Source: Pipra filicauda
Taxonomy: Eukaryota > Chordata > Aves > Passeriformes > Pipridae
Length of the DNA stretch: 64,000 nucleotides
Direction of reading: 5' to 3'
Assembly (NCBI RefSeq): GCF_003945595.2
Contig: NW_024104443.1
Span: 3,348,001 to 3,412,000 of the forward strand
Shown piece after piece: positions 26,833 through 41,247 of this stretch (position 1 is its first letter; each line of letters begins with the position of its first letter). The notes under the pieces are model-generated. The model ran no database searches. It saw only the letters and a list, made by a program, of their open reading frames with translations, and was not told the DNA's origin. The translations under genes were made by a program, and so were the position numbers.

Positions 26833-29800
26833 AGTAACTTTCACTACACAATTTTCTTCACTAATGTGCAAGTTTATGTAAAACATAATGACACATTTCC
26901 TGTTGAGCTGGGAAAGATACTTTTTTCAGTAAAAATTTAAAAAACTAAAGTGTTGCCAATTGCTTTGGAAGTAAAATCAATTTTTTGTTTTTAAAGAACT
27001 TGTACATTTTACATTTAAGAATTAAAGAAAAATATTGATTTCAAAAACGAGGCAGCATTTTTACTTCTGGAAATGCTATATGACACCAGTAAATTTGAAT
27101 GTTAACACGCAATAACAGTTTAACGAGAATTTCTAATTAGACATTGAAATGCCTGAATATTAAAAAAGATTTCGGTATACCACACTACTAATTATTTCTC
27201 ATTGTATTCCAATGATCCCATAAAAGATGTTAATTTTAGCTCTTTTGCTAAAAACAGCAAATGCTGTAACAGATTTAGTGCAAAGAGCTGAAAATATCCT
27301 GTGGAAAAAACTCTGTACAGAGATCAGATCAACCCAAATCCTGCCATTACTCAGCACTGCAGTGATGTGCAGATGTTTGTAGTGGTTTAAGGAGCCGGCG
27401 GGGGCTGGAAACTCTACATACTCAACTCCAACATGATTGCAATTGAACCTCATCAAAGAGCTCATAATTTGTCACAGAAAACAGCCAATTAACATATGTT
27501 AGAAAAAGGCTTCCATAAAGATAATATATGATTAACGATCCAATGCAGCTGTCACAAATCAAAATTCTGCATTTTAAAAAGAAGTATCAGCCTGGGTGTC
27601 TGAATGTTTACATGGACAATGGATACTGTATTTTAAAAAGCTACAATGGAAAAAAGCCCCTAGTTATAGTATTTGCTCCAGGTTTGGAGTTAGAGCTTAG
27701 GGAGATCCAGGTAAGACAGCACTACTTACAGCACTGGCTGTTTTCCTGTAAATAGTTAAGACCCTTGTCAAAACACAACCACTATTTTGTTGTAGCGCTG
27801 TTTTAAAAGACAGACCTTCACTGCGAGTGTGGTGGCCTTCACTGATGTACTTTGCTGTCAACACAATCCTCTGGAAAAACAGCATGTCCTTTTTGCTACC
27901 AAAAATGCACTGTAAAGCTGTGCATTGTAGCCCCAGGGCCAGCGCTGTGATCCTGGCTATTCAAATGCATGGCCCTGAGTGAAACTGCACCCCAGCCAGT
28001 CCTTTTATTTCACATTTACACTGGAGAAAATGAAATCTGAATGCTCCTTGCAACCTTAATTTAGATAAAGAGGTTGATTTAAAATAGTTTACACATATAT
28101 ATGCATGGAAAGTGAAGCCTGTTGCTTTATTAAGACAGAACAGTGTGATGCCTATTCTGAACAACTGTCTCTACTCCCTGCATTTTGCATAACAATATTC
28201 TAATTACTGAAACACTGCATAAATAAGCTGCTATTTTTTACAAACCATTATGCATTTTTCCTCATATCATTTGGGATCCTATGTGGCAGTCAGTAAACTC
28301 TTAAGTGACTTGAATCGTACTCTGTTTGTATGTGTGTGTCTATGTGAGCGTGCGTGTCCTTGTCTTGACATGGTGTTGTAAAAGGAAGTGCTTCCTCTTT
28401 TCTGTTTGAAAGAGACCCAAGAAAAACAAAGTTTTGAAACTCAGTAGTCTGACTGGACATTAATCAATGTATTTTAAAAAATGTGTTAACTCCTATTCAG
28501 TCATACATAATCATATGCTGATGGATAAAAGCAGGGACAAATTTTAGTCAGTGCTAACAAAGAACAACATCATGGAGATGGTATTCTCCAGAAGTGAAAT
28601 GTGATGATTTTTAAGCATCTTTTCTCACCTTTAAATCCTTCAATAATTCAGAAATGCCGTTTCCATTAATGTTACAGGCTCTAGTTAGTGTCATCAGCAC
28701 AAGTTAATTCTCTTAAAACAGTATTTATTATACTGTTACTGAAGTATCTGGCAACTTCAAAGCTATGGTTTCACAAGCCCTGAATAGGCAGAGACTTTTG
28801 AATATGCTAAAATGTAATATGCCAAGAGGTCAAAAGGAAAACCTAAGTGTTTAAAGCTACTCATGTGTGTAAGACTGCCTCAAAAAGATCAAAACCACTG
28901 ATATTTCTGACCCATTTACATGGAGCAAAACTAGATAATGCTTTTTAATATTCCTCACTATGTCTCATTATGATAAAAAAAAATCATTACGAATCACTGT
29001 CCCTTTTAACAAAACACTGTGAATAACGTTAAGGTTATGCTGCTGCTTTTTTTTTTTTTTCTCCCTCAGGACTGTGTTCATTGATTCCCAAGCAATCAGT
29101 AATATTTTTGATTAAGATCTCAGAAATAGCTGAAAATCCCACAGCTTCTCTACTATTGAAACTTCACATGTCTTTGGCTGTCCCCAACTAATGACAATAA
29201 ACTATGCAGCCTCAAGCTAAAGAGATTAATTTCAATTTTGTGATGAATAGATAAAAAGACTGGACAAAATACATTCCATGTCAACTACATTGTCATGTCT
29301 ATAACATAAAATACGCTTTTGGCCCTAGAGACAGTTTGAGAAGGGAATAATAATATTTGATGTGCAAAACGAGCAGTACTTAACAAATAATACAATAACC
29401 AAGCGTCAGATGAGAACTGTATATTTTTTCTCATACTTTTTTTAGAATAAATGCACGTTTTGAACAAGATAGATTCAAGTTTATTATTTTTTCCTGAAAA
29501 TAAACCTGCTTTAAAAAACTACTTCTAACAGTAACAGTAGACTAATTAAAAGCTAGTTCTTAATTGCATGGAAATATCGTGTCAGGGTGATTTCCTAGTC
29601 TGTAAAACTAAATTTCCCCTCTTCATAGGTAAATCAGATAATTTTACAATTAGAACATGCTCAAATGACCAGTAAGTATCAGTGCACTGCTGTTAAGCAA
29701 CATATTTTTCAAACAAATTTATCAAATTGTTCTGCTATTTACTCATCACGATTTCTCTAGGTAAGAAATCTCCAGCATATGTTTTTTTTACTTAGATATA

Positions 29801-30365
29801 ACAAATTATGCATGATGAACTACTTTAAATATGTTCATCCTGCTATCTGTCTGTGTTGTGCTGCAAAAATGAAAACCATCTGAGTCAGTAATGGCTTCTA
29901 CTAAATGAAAATGTTGATAGCATGTCATAACCTACTTCAAAATTTTATAGGTTTTGTTACAATTATTTTAAAAATATGAATCTAGGCTTTGGAAACAGAG
30001 TTTATTAAAACAATATCCCACTTCCTGATTGTTTCTGTGCCTATGGAAGTCAGTTGGAATTTTTCTATGTACTCTAAAATGCCGAGGCTTTGGGAAAAAA
30101 TTGAGAATACTTTACTAAATGCCCAAGACCACTCTAGTATCAAGGCTGCAGACTCTAAATGGTTTTAACCCACACATCGCTATGGCATTATCCCATTTAA
30201 ATAAAAGATAGATATGCTGAAGACTCTCTGATAAGTCCATTTGTTGATTCTGGAGAGGAGAAATGAGTTACCATGATGCAGAAGGTTCTAAATCCTCATA
30301 GATTACAGGAATGTTATCCAAGAACAAAGCATCACAAAATAATAAAGACTCTGTATGAGCCATGT

Positions 30366-30390
30366 TAACAACATGTTTAACATGTTGTTA
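30366..30390. repeat. Perfect 11-bp hairpin, 3-nt loop
   Basis: TAACAACATGT at 30366-30376 pairs with ACATGTTGTTA at 30380-30390 around TTA. Confidence 0.95.
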
Positions 30391-32156
30391 CCTAGAGTTG
30401 AACACCGTGGAGTCAAAGGCTTCATTATATGATTTTTTATGAAAAAACTATAGAACACGTTGAATACGTTCAAGTATAAATTAGGAATGTCAACAACTAC
30501 AGCTTTCCTTGTTAAAATTCCTAAATTACTGAAAACTTAAAGGGATACTTTCCAGTAATTTTAATCATCCAGTATTTTCCCATACCAGCTCACGGATTTA
30601 CTTTTCTACACCAGCAGCCTGAGACAAGAACTAACAGATTTATTTTCCATCTTAGAAGATCTTGCTGCTCAGTTGTCATTTTTTTCTTGGCTTTAATTGA
30701 TGGAAGCAACTCTCTTGCTGGGTTATAAGTTTAGCGTGTCTTTGGGGCTGTTTTTTAGGCCAAATTTTTTATTTTTATACTTTTTGTTGTTGTTGTCTAT
30801 TATCCTTTGATGTCAGATTTCCCCATAATTTGTTCCAGTTCCCAGAGCAGTTTCTTCAGACGAGAGCTACACATTAGAATGTCTGTAGCTCCTGCTGAAA
30901 CCTTCTGCAGGGATAAATAGAGACCGTAGCAAATCTACATGAGGTTGTTTCTCGAAACTCCACTGATGCATGACTCCGTGGAAATAACCACTGACAAGAC
31001 ATATGCAAGACATTGTGGTATGGATTCAGGTGCGTGCAGACTGGTAGTTGTCAGTCTTACAGTACAATACCTTGTCTGATAAAAAAACATGGAAATATGA
31101 CATCAGACATTCTTTTGCTATTTTGGTTAAGCCAGTGCATCACTCATTTCCCTTCACTGGTCAAAAATATGCTGATCATGACATACAGTGTCATGCCCAT
31201 GACAGGCTGGTGTTAGAAGGCTTTGAAGTATAGGGGTTTAGGACCACAGGTCACTCTGCTCAACCTGGCTTGTCTGACAAAAAGCAGAAGAGCAGCAAGA
31301 AGAGAGTCTGGCACTACCTTGAACAGACTCTAAGGGTTCCTTCAAAATTAAGCAGGCTCTGCACCTGTCACAGACAAAGCATATTCCACATCAAGTCAGA
31401 TATGCAGAAAGGAGAGCAGTAATATTTGCCTGTTTGCCCAACCATAAGTCAGTGCCATGCTCTGCTGCCATGTAAGAGGGTGAGATTAGATGATTGTCTT
31501 TTTAAAGACTTGTCATCCTCAATTAAAGAGGTGTCAGATACTCTTAACCTGTATGGTCACCCTGGTTAATGAGAAGGACACTTCCCTGAATCATTGCAGT
31601 CAAACCAGTATGTGCTGTGATCCTCTTGATTTTCACAAGCTAATCAGGATCAAGCTGGGTCAGATTTATGTACTGCAAATTCTTTAGGACAGGGGCAATA
31701 TCTTCCTACAAGCTCCTACATTACAAAAAATAACAGAAAAAATAATCAGCCTTTAGTTATAAGACTCCAAACCTGTGCAGGAAATACATGAATTAGAGAG
31801 TGTTTTGAAGGCTCTATGCTAACAGAAAGGAGTGTGTTACCAATAAATTGCATTGAAAACAATGGACTAAACCTAAAGGAATGATAACACCTCATTCTTG
31901 AGTCTTGTCTGAATAAACCTAAAATTGTCTTTCCATGGCTGAGTCTCTGTCCACTTTTGCCAAATAACACTGACTTGGAGTAGATTGTTTAATATTTGTT
32001 ACTGGCAATAGTTCTTAAGCTTGAAATCATAGCCTATAATTAACCAAATCAGTCTTCCATTTTCCAGGATACAGGTCACTGGATTCATTTGTTTAAAATA
32101 AGTCATCATTACTTTTGGAAGGACATTTTAGATTCCAGGTTGCTGTCAAACATGTA

Positions 32157-32184
32157 TGAGAATGTAGTGATGAGAATGTAGTGA
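32157..32184. repeat. Tandem duplication, 14 bp x 2
   Basis: TGAGAATGTAGTGA occurs twice, head to tail and identical. Confidence 0.95.
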
Positions 32185-33814
32185 TTTATTTGCTAATATA
32201 CTTATGGGGTTTTCTCCATGAATTTTGGCCATATTTCAGCTGGAATTCATGGAGCTTTCCACTTGACAGGGTTAAAATCATTTCGGAATACAGTAAGACC
32301 TAAAATTATGTGTAAAGAGGGTATATTTTGAGCCTAGTGCCACTGAAAGAAAATCACTTTGTGAAAATATGATGAAACATACTCAGTACATTAGGACCAT
32401 TAGCAAGTAATTACATATATTTTAGTCAATATCTATTGTGAGATTGATTTTTTATATGCATCACAAACTTGAATCCTTTGTGAACTATATAATGAATACT
32501 AACATCAACTGCCACATTGGTTTTGACTACTGCTTGACTTTTTGCATTTTACTGCAGAAAACAGGCCCAGCATTGTGGCTGTGGTGTTCTATCTGCCGTA
32601 GTAGGATTACATGTCATGCACACTATGAAACCAAGAAGTGTGAAGGGTAAATATGAGCATTGTATTGAAATAGTGGCTCATCTCAACAGTGCTGTGCACC
32701 TGGTGCACTGTGGAGTGACTTCTTTTAATTCTTCCCTATTCATGAAATAATGATAAGTAAGGATAAGTAATTTAGTTCTACATCATTCTTTTCTTCTACC
32801 ATCTAGACAATAAAGAAAACATTCCTAGTTTGCATTTTAGGAGTAACTGCGTATTCTCTGTAACTGAAAATCTGATAATACTGTAGTGTAACATTTTCTC
32901 CTTGCTGTCTTCAGTAAATTTAAAAAAATTGTTAAAGATTTGCTGTAGCACAGCCCTTCAGAAAATACATTCTACAACTGAATTTTTAATCTCTCGCTGC
33001 TTATCAGTGATTTGATCTGATATTATGAAGCAGGTTACTTTGATCTTATTACAGTCTAAAGTCTCTGGTCTTTTTGCATCCATGCATGTGGATCTTATTT
33101 CCCTTTTGCCATCCAAAAAAGATAAATGCATTAGCTACATAAAATGAATGAGAAAAGGAAAACACTTCAAAAATGTGCAATAACTTTCCAACTTTTGCAT
33201 ATATTTTAAGGAAAACTGGAGTTTAAATGAGCATTATATGCAGCATTCAGAAGAGATGAATCTTCCATTAGAACACACAGAAATTTAAGCAACAGAAGAG
33301 CTCTGATTTGTTCAGTCATCTGAGTTATCTGGTGTCTTCCATCTTAGTATTTGAACTCATAGTAATGCCCATGGCATCACTCCTTTTACCCTACCTTCTC
33401 TGTTAGCAGTCATGTATTTCCTTTGACAAAGGAGAAAAGTTCATCATTTTAGTTCTTCTTATACCAGTACACTAAAAATATGTCCCTGCTGCCACCTTGT
33501 TAATTCTAATGCAACATTCCAGCTTCAGGCCACTAAAAACCACAATCTGAATATGTCAAAATAAATGATAGGAAAATACTGCAGAAGTAACCTTCACTTA
33601 TGCACTCCATCAAGGGTACTGTGAAAAAGACTAAGATCAAAGGAGAAACACAGAATTTAAAGCAGCTTGTTTAAATACATTTGTTCAAGATAAGAAGGAA
33701 AAAGAAAACACGCATTTCTTTGTTAAAAGGAAAGCTTTTTTGTGTCTAATATAGTAGAGAAATTGTTAAAGGACAGTTCATCCTCCCCCAAAGATTACTT
33801 GTGCAATGCTGCCA

Positions 33815-33826
33815 AGGTCAGGGTCA
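33815..33826 (+). promoter_or_regulatory. Direct-repeat nuclear-receptor half sites (DR0)
   Basis: AGGTCA is immediately followed by GGGTCA with no spacer, an arrangement known to suit NR6A1 (GCNF) and some other nuclear receptors. It sits in a locally less AT-rich block (33780-33960) that also has a GATAAG core. Occupancy is not shown by sequence. Confidence 0.3.
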
Positions 33827-34851
33827 GCCTGGGTTATCAGCCGTGAACTGGTAAGTGCCAGACAAGCAAGATAAGCTGCCTTATTCTCCTTTCTGCACGG
33901 CCTAACAGCCAGTTTCTAATTGCATGCTGACGAACAGGTAACAAAGTTTCCCTCAAGTTTGAGATAAATGTTGCATTCTGACACACTTCTTTTTCAGTTG
34001 TATAAATTCAGACATATTTAGGGCATAAATCCCTGAAGAACAGTGACCCAAGTATCCAAACAAGGGGGAAAATAATATTTTCATTCTTTAAGGCTAATTT
34101 TGAGTCAATTCCCTGTGAGTATTTTTCTAGTATAGAGTTGCAACCGGCACTGAAGCACATTATCTATTATTTAACTTAGCATTTTTATGCTTTTGATTTA
34201 CAGCAGTGTTTTGGGAAAACAGACTGAAACAGAAGAATGTAATATTTAGCAATGATCTGTAAAATGTGCTGTAAATCTGGCCCAGTTATTGATCAATATT
34301 CTTACTATGAGCATCAGGTACAGCATGACTAAGAATGAGTAGTATGTTTGTACTGGTTATTCAATCGCTGAACTGTAACAGAGCTATTTCTGTACTTTGA
34401 ATAAAAATAGATTAACACATCTCTTTTACCATTTTGTATCTAGGGAGAATAAATCATATAGCAAAAGAATGCATGGTATTCCATGATGCCAAAATAAAAT
34501 TTGCTCATAGGAACCAGTGCTACTAAAAGTATCACATTCTACTAGGATTGTGATTCAAGGCTTAATGTTTAAGAGTAAGTTACCCTGAAGACTATTCAGT
34601 AATGAGGATTTGTAAATTCCCAGCTTAATAATACATAAGACTGAATTATTTTGGCTAAAATGTTCCTTGGTATTGTCACTGACTGTAATCCATCAGAAGA
34701 CTACTAAAAATAACAGGACAAAAAAGCATGTTAAAAAAGTCATCAATTTGCTGACCTTGCAGAACAAGGACTTTGCACTGAAGTTAAATTTAGAAAGATC
34801 TAAATATAATGATGTTAACTTCAGGTATGCATGTCAACTTCCTCCACTTCC

Positions 34852-34870
34852 TTTTTTTTTTTTTTTTTTT
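34852..34870. repeat. Poly-T tract (19)
   Basis: Nineteen consecutive T residues. Confidence 0.85.
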
Positions 34871-36479
34871 AAATAACTAATTTGTAAAATTTGATGTAAG
34901 AAGAGAAAACAACCTACCATCAACCTTCTTTTCCCTTAAGACTAGCTTTCATTTTGTAATAATACATACAGTCTAGAAAACATTCTGAATACTGATAATT
35001 TTAATTGTATTATTTAAGTAACTTGCATCCATGAAATAGTTTAAAATTCAAAAGATTTAAAATAAGAGGACACCATCACACCACACAGTCAAGTAAAGTC
35101 TTAATGGAACAGCATTTTACTGTATAAAAATAATTTTGACATAGGTATAACATCCAAAAATAGTAAACTTGAACAAATGCGTAAGTCTTTGCAGTACTAT
35201 GGTTTGTAGCCCCAAACCCACAAGCATGAGTTTATATGCCTAATTTGAAACACTTGATAGTTCACTGAAGGCTGCAAAACTCTTCTTGTACCTAAAATTA
35301 ATTACATAAGTAATGGTTAATATGAATAAAATCACAGATGGTGTTACTGCATCCCAATAAGTCAGGCAAGTCAATGAGAATCTGAAATCAGTGAGTACAT
35401 GAGACATAAAGAAGCAAATCCATCGTGCTGTTCATAAATCTTTGATGGATACAAGTTTGGTGCATCTAAATATGGCACTGTATTCAGGTGAAAGGGGGTA
35501 CCATCAGTGCACAGAACAGTATTTAGAGCAATTTGATAAAAAATGTTCCAACCAATTCCACAACTTAATTCAGGTGTGAAAAATGGAATTAACTATTAGA
35601 CTGAAAATGCAGACATGGAAGTGAAGAAAACATAGAAGTCTTGTCTATTGCACAAAATAATTTATGAATGCTCTCAAGGGCAGAATCCATCTGATCTCAC
35701 TGAAGCCATCAACATTTGGCGTCTAGTCTAAGCTTCTTCAAACACAGACTTATTACTTTATCATCAATGAAGACAATTTTGCACCATATAAACATAGCTA
35801 TAAACATCTCATCATAATTACAGGGATGATAATAGAGGTAGCAAGATAGACAGAAAGACAAGCAGACAAGAGGATTCCTTTCCATCTAAAGCTTTGTGCA
35901 GCTGAAGCGTAGTGACTTACAATGCAGAATGGGAAGAAGAAAGGGATAATTCCTTGTAAGGAAGAAGAATAAAGATTTAAATGCAATTTTAGAAAACACA
36001 ATAAAATCTTGTGTTTTATTTAGTAAATAATTATATTGACATATATAACTGTATGTTAATATGGAAAAGCTCGTGCCCTTGTCACAAACCACGAAACTTC
36101 ACCATTAAGAAGTCCCTATCAGTAACTACACCACTAGCATGCTTAAGTTACTTTACAAATAAGGGAACAAGAAAATTTAAAACATCTCCAACATGAATTA
36201 CTGACAGCAATCAGAATAAAATGGTCTTAATAGAAATTACACTAAACAATAATAATGGAGAAAAAATAAGTAGCCAAGAATGTATATTTAATTTTAATGT
36301 TTTCAGATAAGGATATATGGTTCAAGACAGATTTCCTGGGGGAGTTCCTTAACTGAAGACCTATCACGGCAAAGGACATAACTTGCCAACCTAAGATGTG
36401 ATGCTGAGATTCCTAAAATGTGCTGTGGGGGTGGTGATATCTGTCAAGATGATATTTGTGGAGGAGTTTTTGAAAATAG

Positions 36480-36780
36480 CCAGGATCTAAACCATTAAGG
36501 ATTTCAAAACTAAGAGAGAAAACTTTAAAATCAAACAGCTACTTCACAGCAGACAAAGTAAATGAGTTAAGGTACAAGACAGATGATCATGTTTGCTCAA
36601 GACGGGATGGGAGTGTGTCACTGCATTCTGAACAGGCTGCAAGTGACAGAGCTGAGCTGCTGGAAGCCTTTCTAGGAGGGAATTACAATAATCCTCTCCA
36701 TCAAGAGGGCATGTGCTGCTGCTATGAGGTCATCACAGGATAAATAAGGGCACTGTCTTCACCAAGCACACCACTAAATA
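36480..36780 (+). mobile_element. Probable ancient LINE (L2/CR1-like) 3' remnant
   Basis: The order of motifs (AAACCATTAAGGATTTCAAAAC, then CTTTAAAATCAAACAG, GTCACTGCATTCTGAACAGGCTGCAAG, CTAGGAGGGAATTACAATAATC and CATGAGGTCATCACAGG-like sequence) resembles the 3' part of old L2-like vertebrate LINEs, where a 'gcattctggactggctggag' block precedes a 'ttgcagtaatc' block. No reading frame survives. The family assignment is from memory of the consensus style and is tentative. Confidence 0.4.
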
Positions 36781-37242
36781 GACATTTTTCAATCTCATTC
36801 ACTGCAGAAATCTCCACAGAGGAGGGGGGGATGAACTGGACATCAGAATTTTTACTACGATTTCCTACCACACTCAAATCCCCCAAATCAGATGGGGGGG
36901 GGTAGATGTAGTGATGCGTAAAAAGAGAGAAAAATACCCTAAAGATACTGGGAAGAGTTGTGCTTCTGCTGTGGCCAAGGCAGAGGTAGCTGGCAATCCT
37001 GCCTGTGTGAAAAGTAGAGCTACACTTGTCGAATCCCTTGAGTGAGAGGCACACAGCTCCTTATTGCTCCAACTGGGACAAAGTCTTTGATATTTAACAT
37101 TCCTACAACACCCACCCCAAGCACTCACTTTATGACATGATTCTAGCGTCTGCCAAACCAACCCTGAACATCAGCACTGCTTTGAAGAAGCATAAAATAT
37201 TTCATCATTAATCTGATAGTCTGCACCACAAAATAGTTGGCT

Positions 37243-37320
37243 AATCCCAGAATCCCAGAATACTTAAGTTGGAAGGGACTGCTGGAGATCTCCTAGTCCA
37301 ACTCCCTCATGCAGGCAAGC
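37243..37320 (-). mobile_element. CR1 LINE 3'-end fragment (about 80 bp)
   Basis: On the minus strand the sequence reads GGAGTTGGACTAGGAGATC, then GTCCCTTCCAACTTAAGTATTCTGGG and a second ATTCTGGG, the last part of a CR1 3' UTR with its octamer tail. Only the extreme 3' end was inserted or remains. The element is in the same orientation as MEF2C, unlike the two larger CR1 copies. Confidence 0.8.
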
Positions 37321-38240
37321 AAATCAGCATTTGGAATATGACTGATTTACCCATGATTGTGCAAACTAAGACTTTCTTGCATTTACACATGTTGATTTGG
37401 CCTATAAACTGAAAAATGTACTCTAAGTAACACAAAACCTCCTTTTGTTCTTAGATAACGAAAAAATCCAATATGTATATAATTAAAATGTCAGGGAGCA
37501 GTTAGTTGATCAAACCGATTTAAGCTAAAAAAGCATTATTACATATATTTTGTAATACATTTATGTAACAGTTACATCTTGAAAGCATATCAAACTATTT
37601 GCATTATCCATGAATTAAAAGTATTCAAAATTAAGCACTTACTGGCCCCCAATGAACAGTAAGTAACTTCCTTAAAAGAGAAAGCTTATGTGATATGTAC
37701 AGTTTACAAAACTTCTAGTAGTATGATTATTAAAAGTAACAGCTTGTACCCCTGCAGCCTGACTGAGTTTGAAAGAAAGTTCAGAATGGAGTGGGGGAAT
37801 TAGCTGATGAACTTCTGTCAACTACAGCAGTAGCCTTCATGAATAATTCATTATATGCCCCATCCCCTCTACTCTCAACAGACTAACAGCTGCAGCTCTC
37901 AAATGACAAGTGTTATTTTTTTCAGAGGCTTCTGAAAATAGTACAGTGATTATAAAATAATGTATATAATAAAATAAAATTTTCTTTCCCCACTTTTCAC
38001 TTCTGACTTACAGTCATTAGTGAAGTTTTACAGCAAAAGGAGGAATTTTCAAATTGAATTTTTGGAGTTATGCAGCAGGTCTACAGAAGCAGACGAGAAA
38101 AGAATTCTGGTCTTCTATTAAAGACTTGATCCTTTACCTTAATACAACAAGAAAATTCACCCAGATTACTGTGTCCCCAAAATGTCATTCAGAGCACCTT
38201 TGTACATGATGGCTACAAAATTCCACCTTCATAAGATGTA

Positions 38241-38270
38241 TCTTTATCATGGCTTCATGCATGATAAAGA
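38241..38270. repeat. Perfect 11-bp hairpin, 8-nt loop
   Basis: TCTTTATCATG at 38241-38251 pairs exactly with CATGATAAAGA at 38260-38270. Confidence 0.95.
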
Positions 38271-39705
38271 AGGTCCGAGGTTTTAGTATCAAATGTTTTC
38301 TGTAATGTGCTCTACTTCACAGTGAAAATTTTGCACTTCAGGATGCCAGGAAATAGGTAGAACATGTTTGATGAATATTCTGACGTGGAATAGTTTCTCT
38401 TAAGTCAGTAAGACTCCAGCAAGAGGGGAGAAGCAGCTTAAGGAGATCTAGCACAATTTTCTTGATTGTGCAACTAACTGCCCATACCACCGGTCCAATT
38501 TAGGAGGAGAAATGGCTTTCACAGAGTGTCTTCTCATACTCCAACAATTCAGAATAGAAACTGTACAAATCTGCTTACATATTTTTTTAGCAAGCAAGGT
38601 AGGCAAAGAAACCAAAACCAGGCAAACTCTAATCACTCAGAAAAAGATCTCCCACTGTCACCAGTGGGAGAGGAAGAGATGTCTCAGATAATTTTGTTTA
38701 AACAAGGTGACTATTTTTCAGTCTCGAGAAAAGATTTTTCAATCTTATTAAGTAACAGTGGGTATTTAGGGAAGGAAAATATTAGCTTAATATAATGCTG
38801 AAATAGCTACACACATAACTGTTTCCTGATTTAATGAGAAGCTACTGTGTGTAGCGCTTCTGACTGAAAGCTGACAAATCTTTTTGATGATACAAACTGG
38901 AAACCAGCTTGCTGCTTTGTTGTTTTTGTGTTTGTTTGTTTTTGTTGTTTTTAAAATATAAATATGCAATATTTTTGAACATGACTTCTGCTAATAGGAA
39001 GTGTGCTCTATACACAAGAGAAGAAAAGCTCTTTGCCTCACATACCCTATATGGATATACACCATAAAAATTATGAAAATATTGAAGATGTGGAAATGAG
39101 CATGTTGCCAAAAGATGAAAGGTTTCTAAAACATCTGCTTTACCTTCTCATAGTAAACTGTTTCTCTTCTCAGCTCCAGAACTGCCCTGCCTCTTCCTGT
39201 TCAAAAAAGTCAATATCTTTCAGTGCTTTAGTTGCCCAGTGGGTCTGGTATAGGTCTGACTTTAATTGGGATGCAAATTATTTAACTGACTGTTTGAATA
39301 AAAGCTTTCTTTGTTTTTTTTTTCAGAATTGGAATTCTATGTCCTACTACTACCTTGTTACAGAAATATAAAGAAAGTAGAGTTATACAATGAATTGCAA
39401 TTTATATTGCAACATAAAATGCTAACTAAAGATTATGTTTAGCTAAATGCTAAATTTCTAACACAAAGGTTTCATTTTGTCCCACCAAATGCATATTTTC
39501 TACACAGTAAGAACTGACACAATTAGAAAGCTATAATGTATATTATGTTTTCAGCTGCTTCAATTTCGTATTTTCATATATAAGTTTTCAAACAAACTAA
39601 AGTAGAATTATAAGACTTTGGAAATGACAAAGCTATCTGCCTGTTTTTATTTTCACATTTTTTAGATAACAAACATTTTTTTTAGAAAAACAGAAATGCC
39701 AATTT

Positions 39706-39721
39706 AAAAAAAAAAAAAAAA
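39706..39721. repeat. Poly-A tract (16)
   Basis: Sixteen consecutive A residues. Confidence 0.85.
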
Positions 39722-41247
39722 GGTATTAGATAGCTTTGTGGATTGATCTCGCTTTAAGATATTTTAGATGTGTTACCACCTAAGGGCTGCTTTGACCTCA
39801 GACGTATTAACACAGTTAACATGCTTAAATTTTCTTAATAATACAAACAGTACACTCAAAAATACAGTATTTTTCTTCAAAATAATAAATTTAAAATTAA
39901 AGCACTGTCTGTATTTTTGCCAAGGACAAATCATAACAGAAATAGAAAGACATTATAGAATTGACCAAAGAATCAATTACTGAGATTTTTATTTCTTGAA
40001 TATCATGATAAGATTCAAAATTAATCATTTGCAAGGTATCTCCTGCACTGCACAAATACACACAACTTCTGAGTCTTATGCAGGTGGAGTATGACTGTAT
40101 ATTACAGCCAAATCTGTCTGCTGTTTAAGAGTCAGTGGTCAACTCTGCCCCTATATAGACAGTCTCTTTCTCTCTTAGACTGTGGATAATTTGTGCTTAA
40201 CTAATGTGTTTGTCCAGGGGCAAACAGATTTTTAAAAAGTGTATTTTTAAAAAGAAAAAAATTCCGGATACAAACTAGTGCTTTCACTAGGGGCAGTACT
40301 AGCCCAACAAATACAAGCTGTCATTACTGATGAAGAACCCTGCTCTACGAATTACACATTTTTGGGGCCAGCTCACGTCACAAAAATAGATTGCCTCTGC
40401 TTGTGAAAAGTCCACATGTAGGCTGATAGGGGAAAAAAATCTGCTTCATCCCAGAAGAACCTCTCAACAGAGGATGGTTCTCCTGTTGGAAACAGACTAT
40501 TGGCAAGGCACCAGAAAGTATTTTCAAGGGAAAAGGCCCCGACTGTTCCACCTTGTGAATACCAAGAAAACATAATCTTATAGTATTGACTTTATCTTAG
40601 TTTTCCAGTGCATAATCATACATCAAAATAATACCCTTAAGGATATTTTCCAGTTCTTTACACTACTGCCAAAGTGTTAGCATAAAATGCAAACATATAC
40701 AGGATGTACTGACATGTTCTATATAGTGGTTTATCTGAAGATACACAGATACCTGCAAACTATCACTTAAGTAAAAATATTCATTCCCCAAACATTATTG
40801 GGAGACTGAGAATACTAGTTCTTATTCAACAGTGATGAAAATAAGGGGAATACAAAGGTATGTGCTCTACTCCACGTAAACTAAAACCTGCAACGCCTAC
40901 GAAAAAGCAGCTCCCAGTCTATTGTTCTTCTGCTAAACATTTGACCAGCTTTCCTTACTTTTATTTTTTCGTAACATGGAATTTATCAGCTTTGTAAAAT
41001 GAAAAAAAACCAAAGCAAAACACCCTCTTGACTTCATATCTTAATTGTAATGTATAGACAGCTAAGATCAGCACTGATGTCTGAAACAGACTCTGCAACT
41101 GCTTAACTTATGGAATAGAGTTTTAAATAGTAAGTCTTCAGCTTCAGAATTTATCAAAAAATTTTGAGATTCTTGTGTTTAGCATTTGGATCTAAAAGCA
41201 ATATAGTGCTATGCTGAGATGCAGTTCAGTTTATAGGGGTTTAATTT

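Larger units (their letters stand above)
25931..36479. other. AT-rich intronic stretch without recognised genes
   Basis: A continuation of the inferred MEF2C 5' intron. No exon or transposon family is recognised. It contains the two hairpins listed separately, a 14-bp tandem duplication at 32157-32184, a nuclear-receptor-like motif near 33.8 kb and a poly-T at 34852-34870. Confidence 0.6.
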
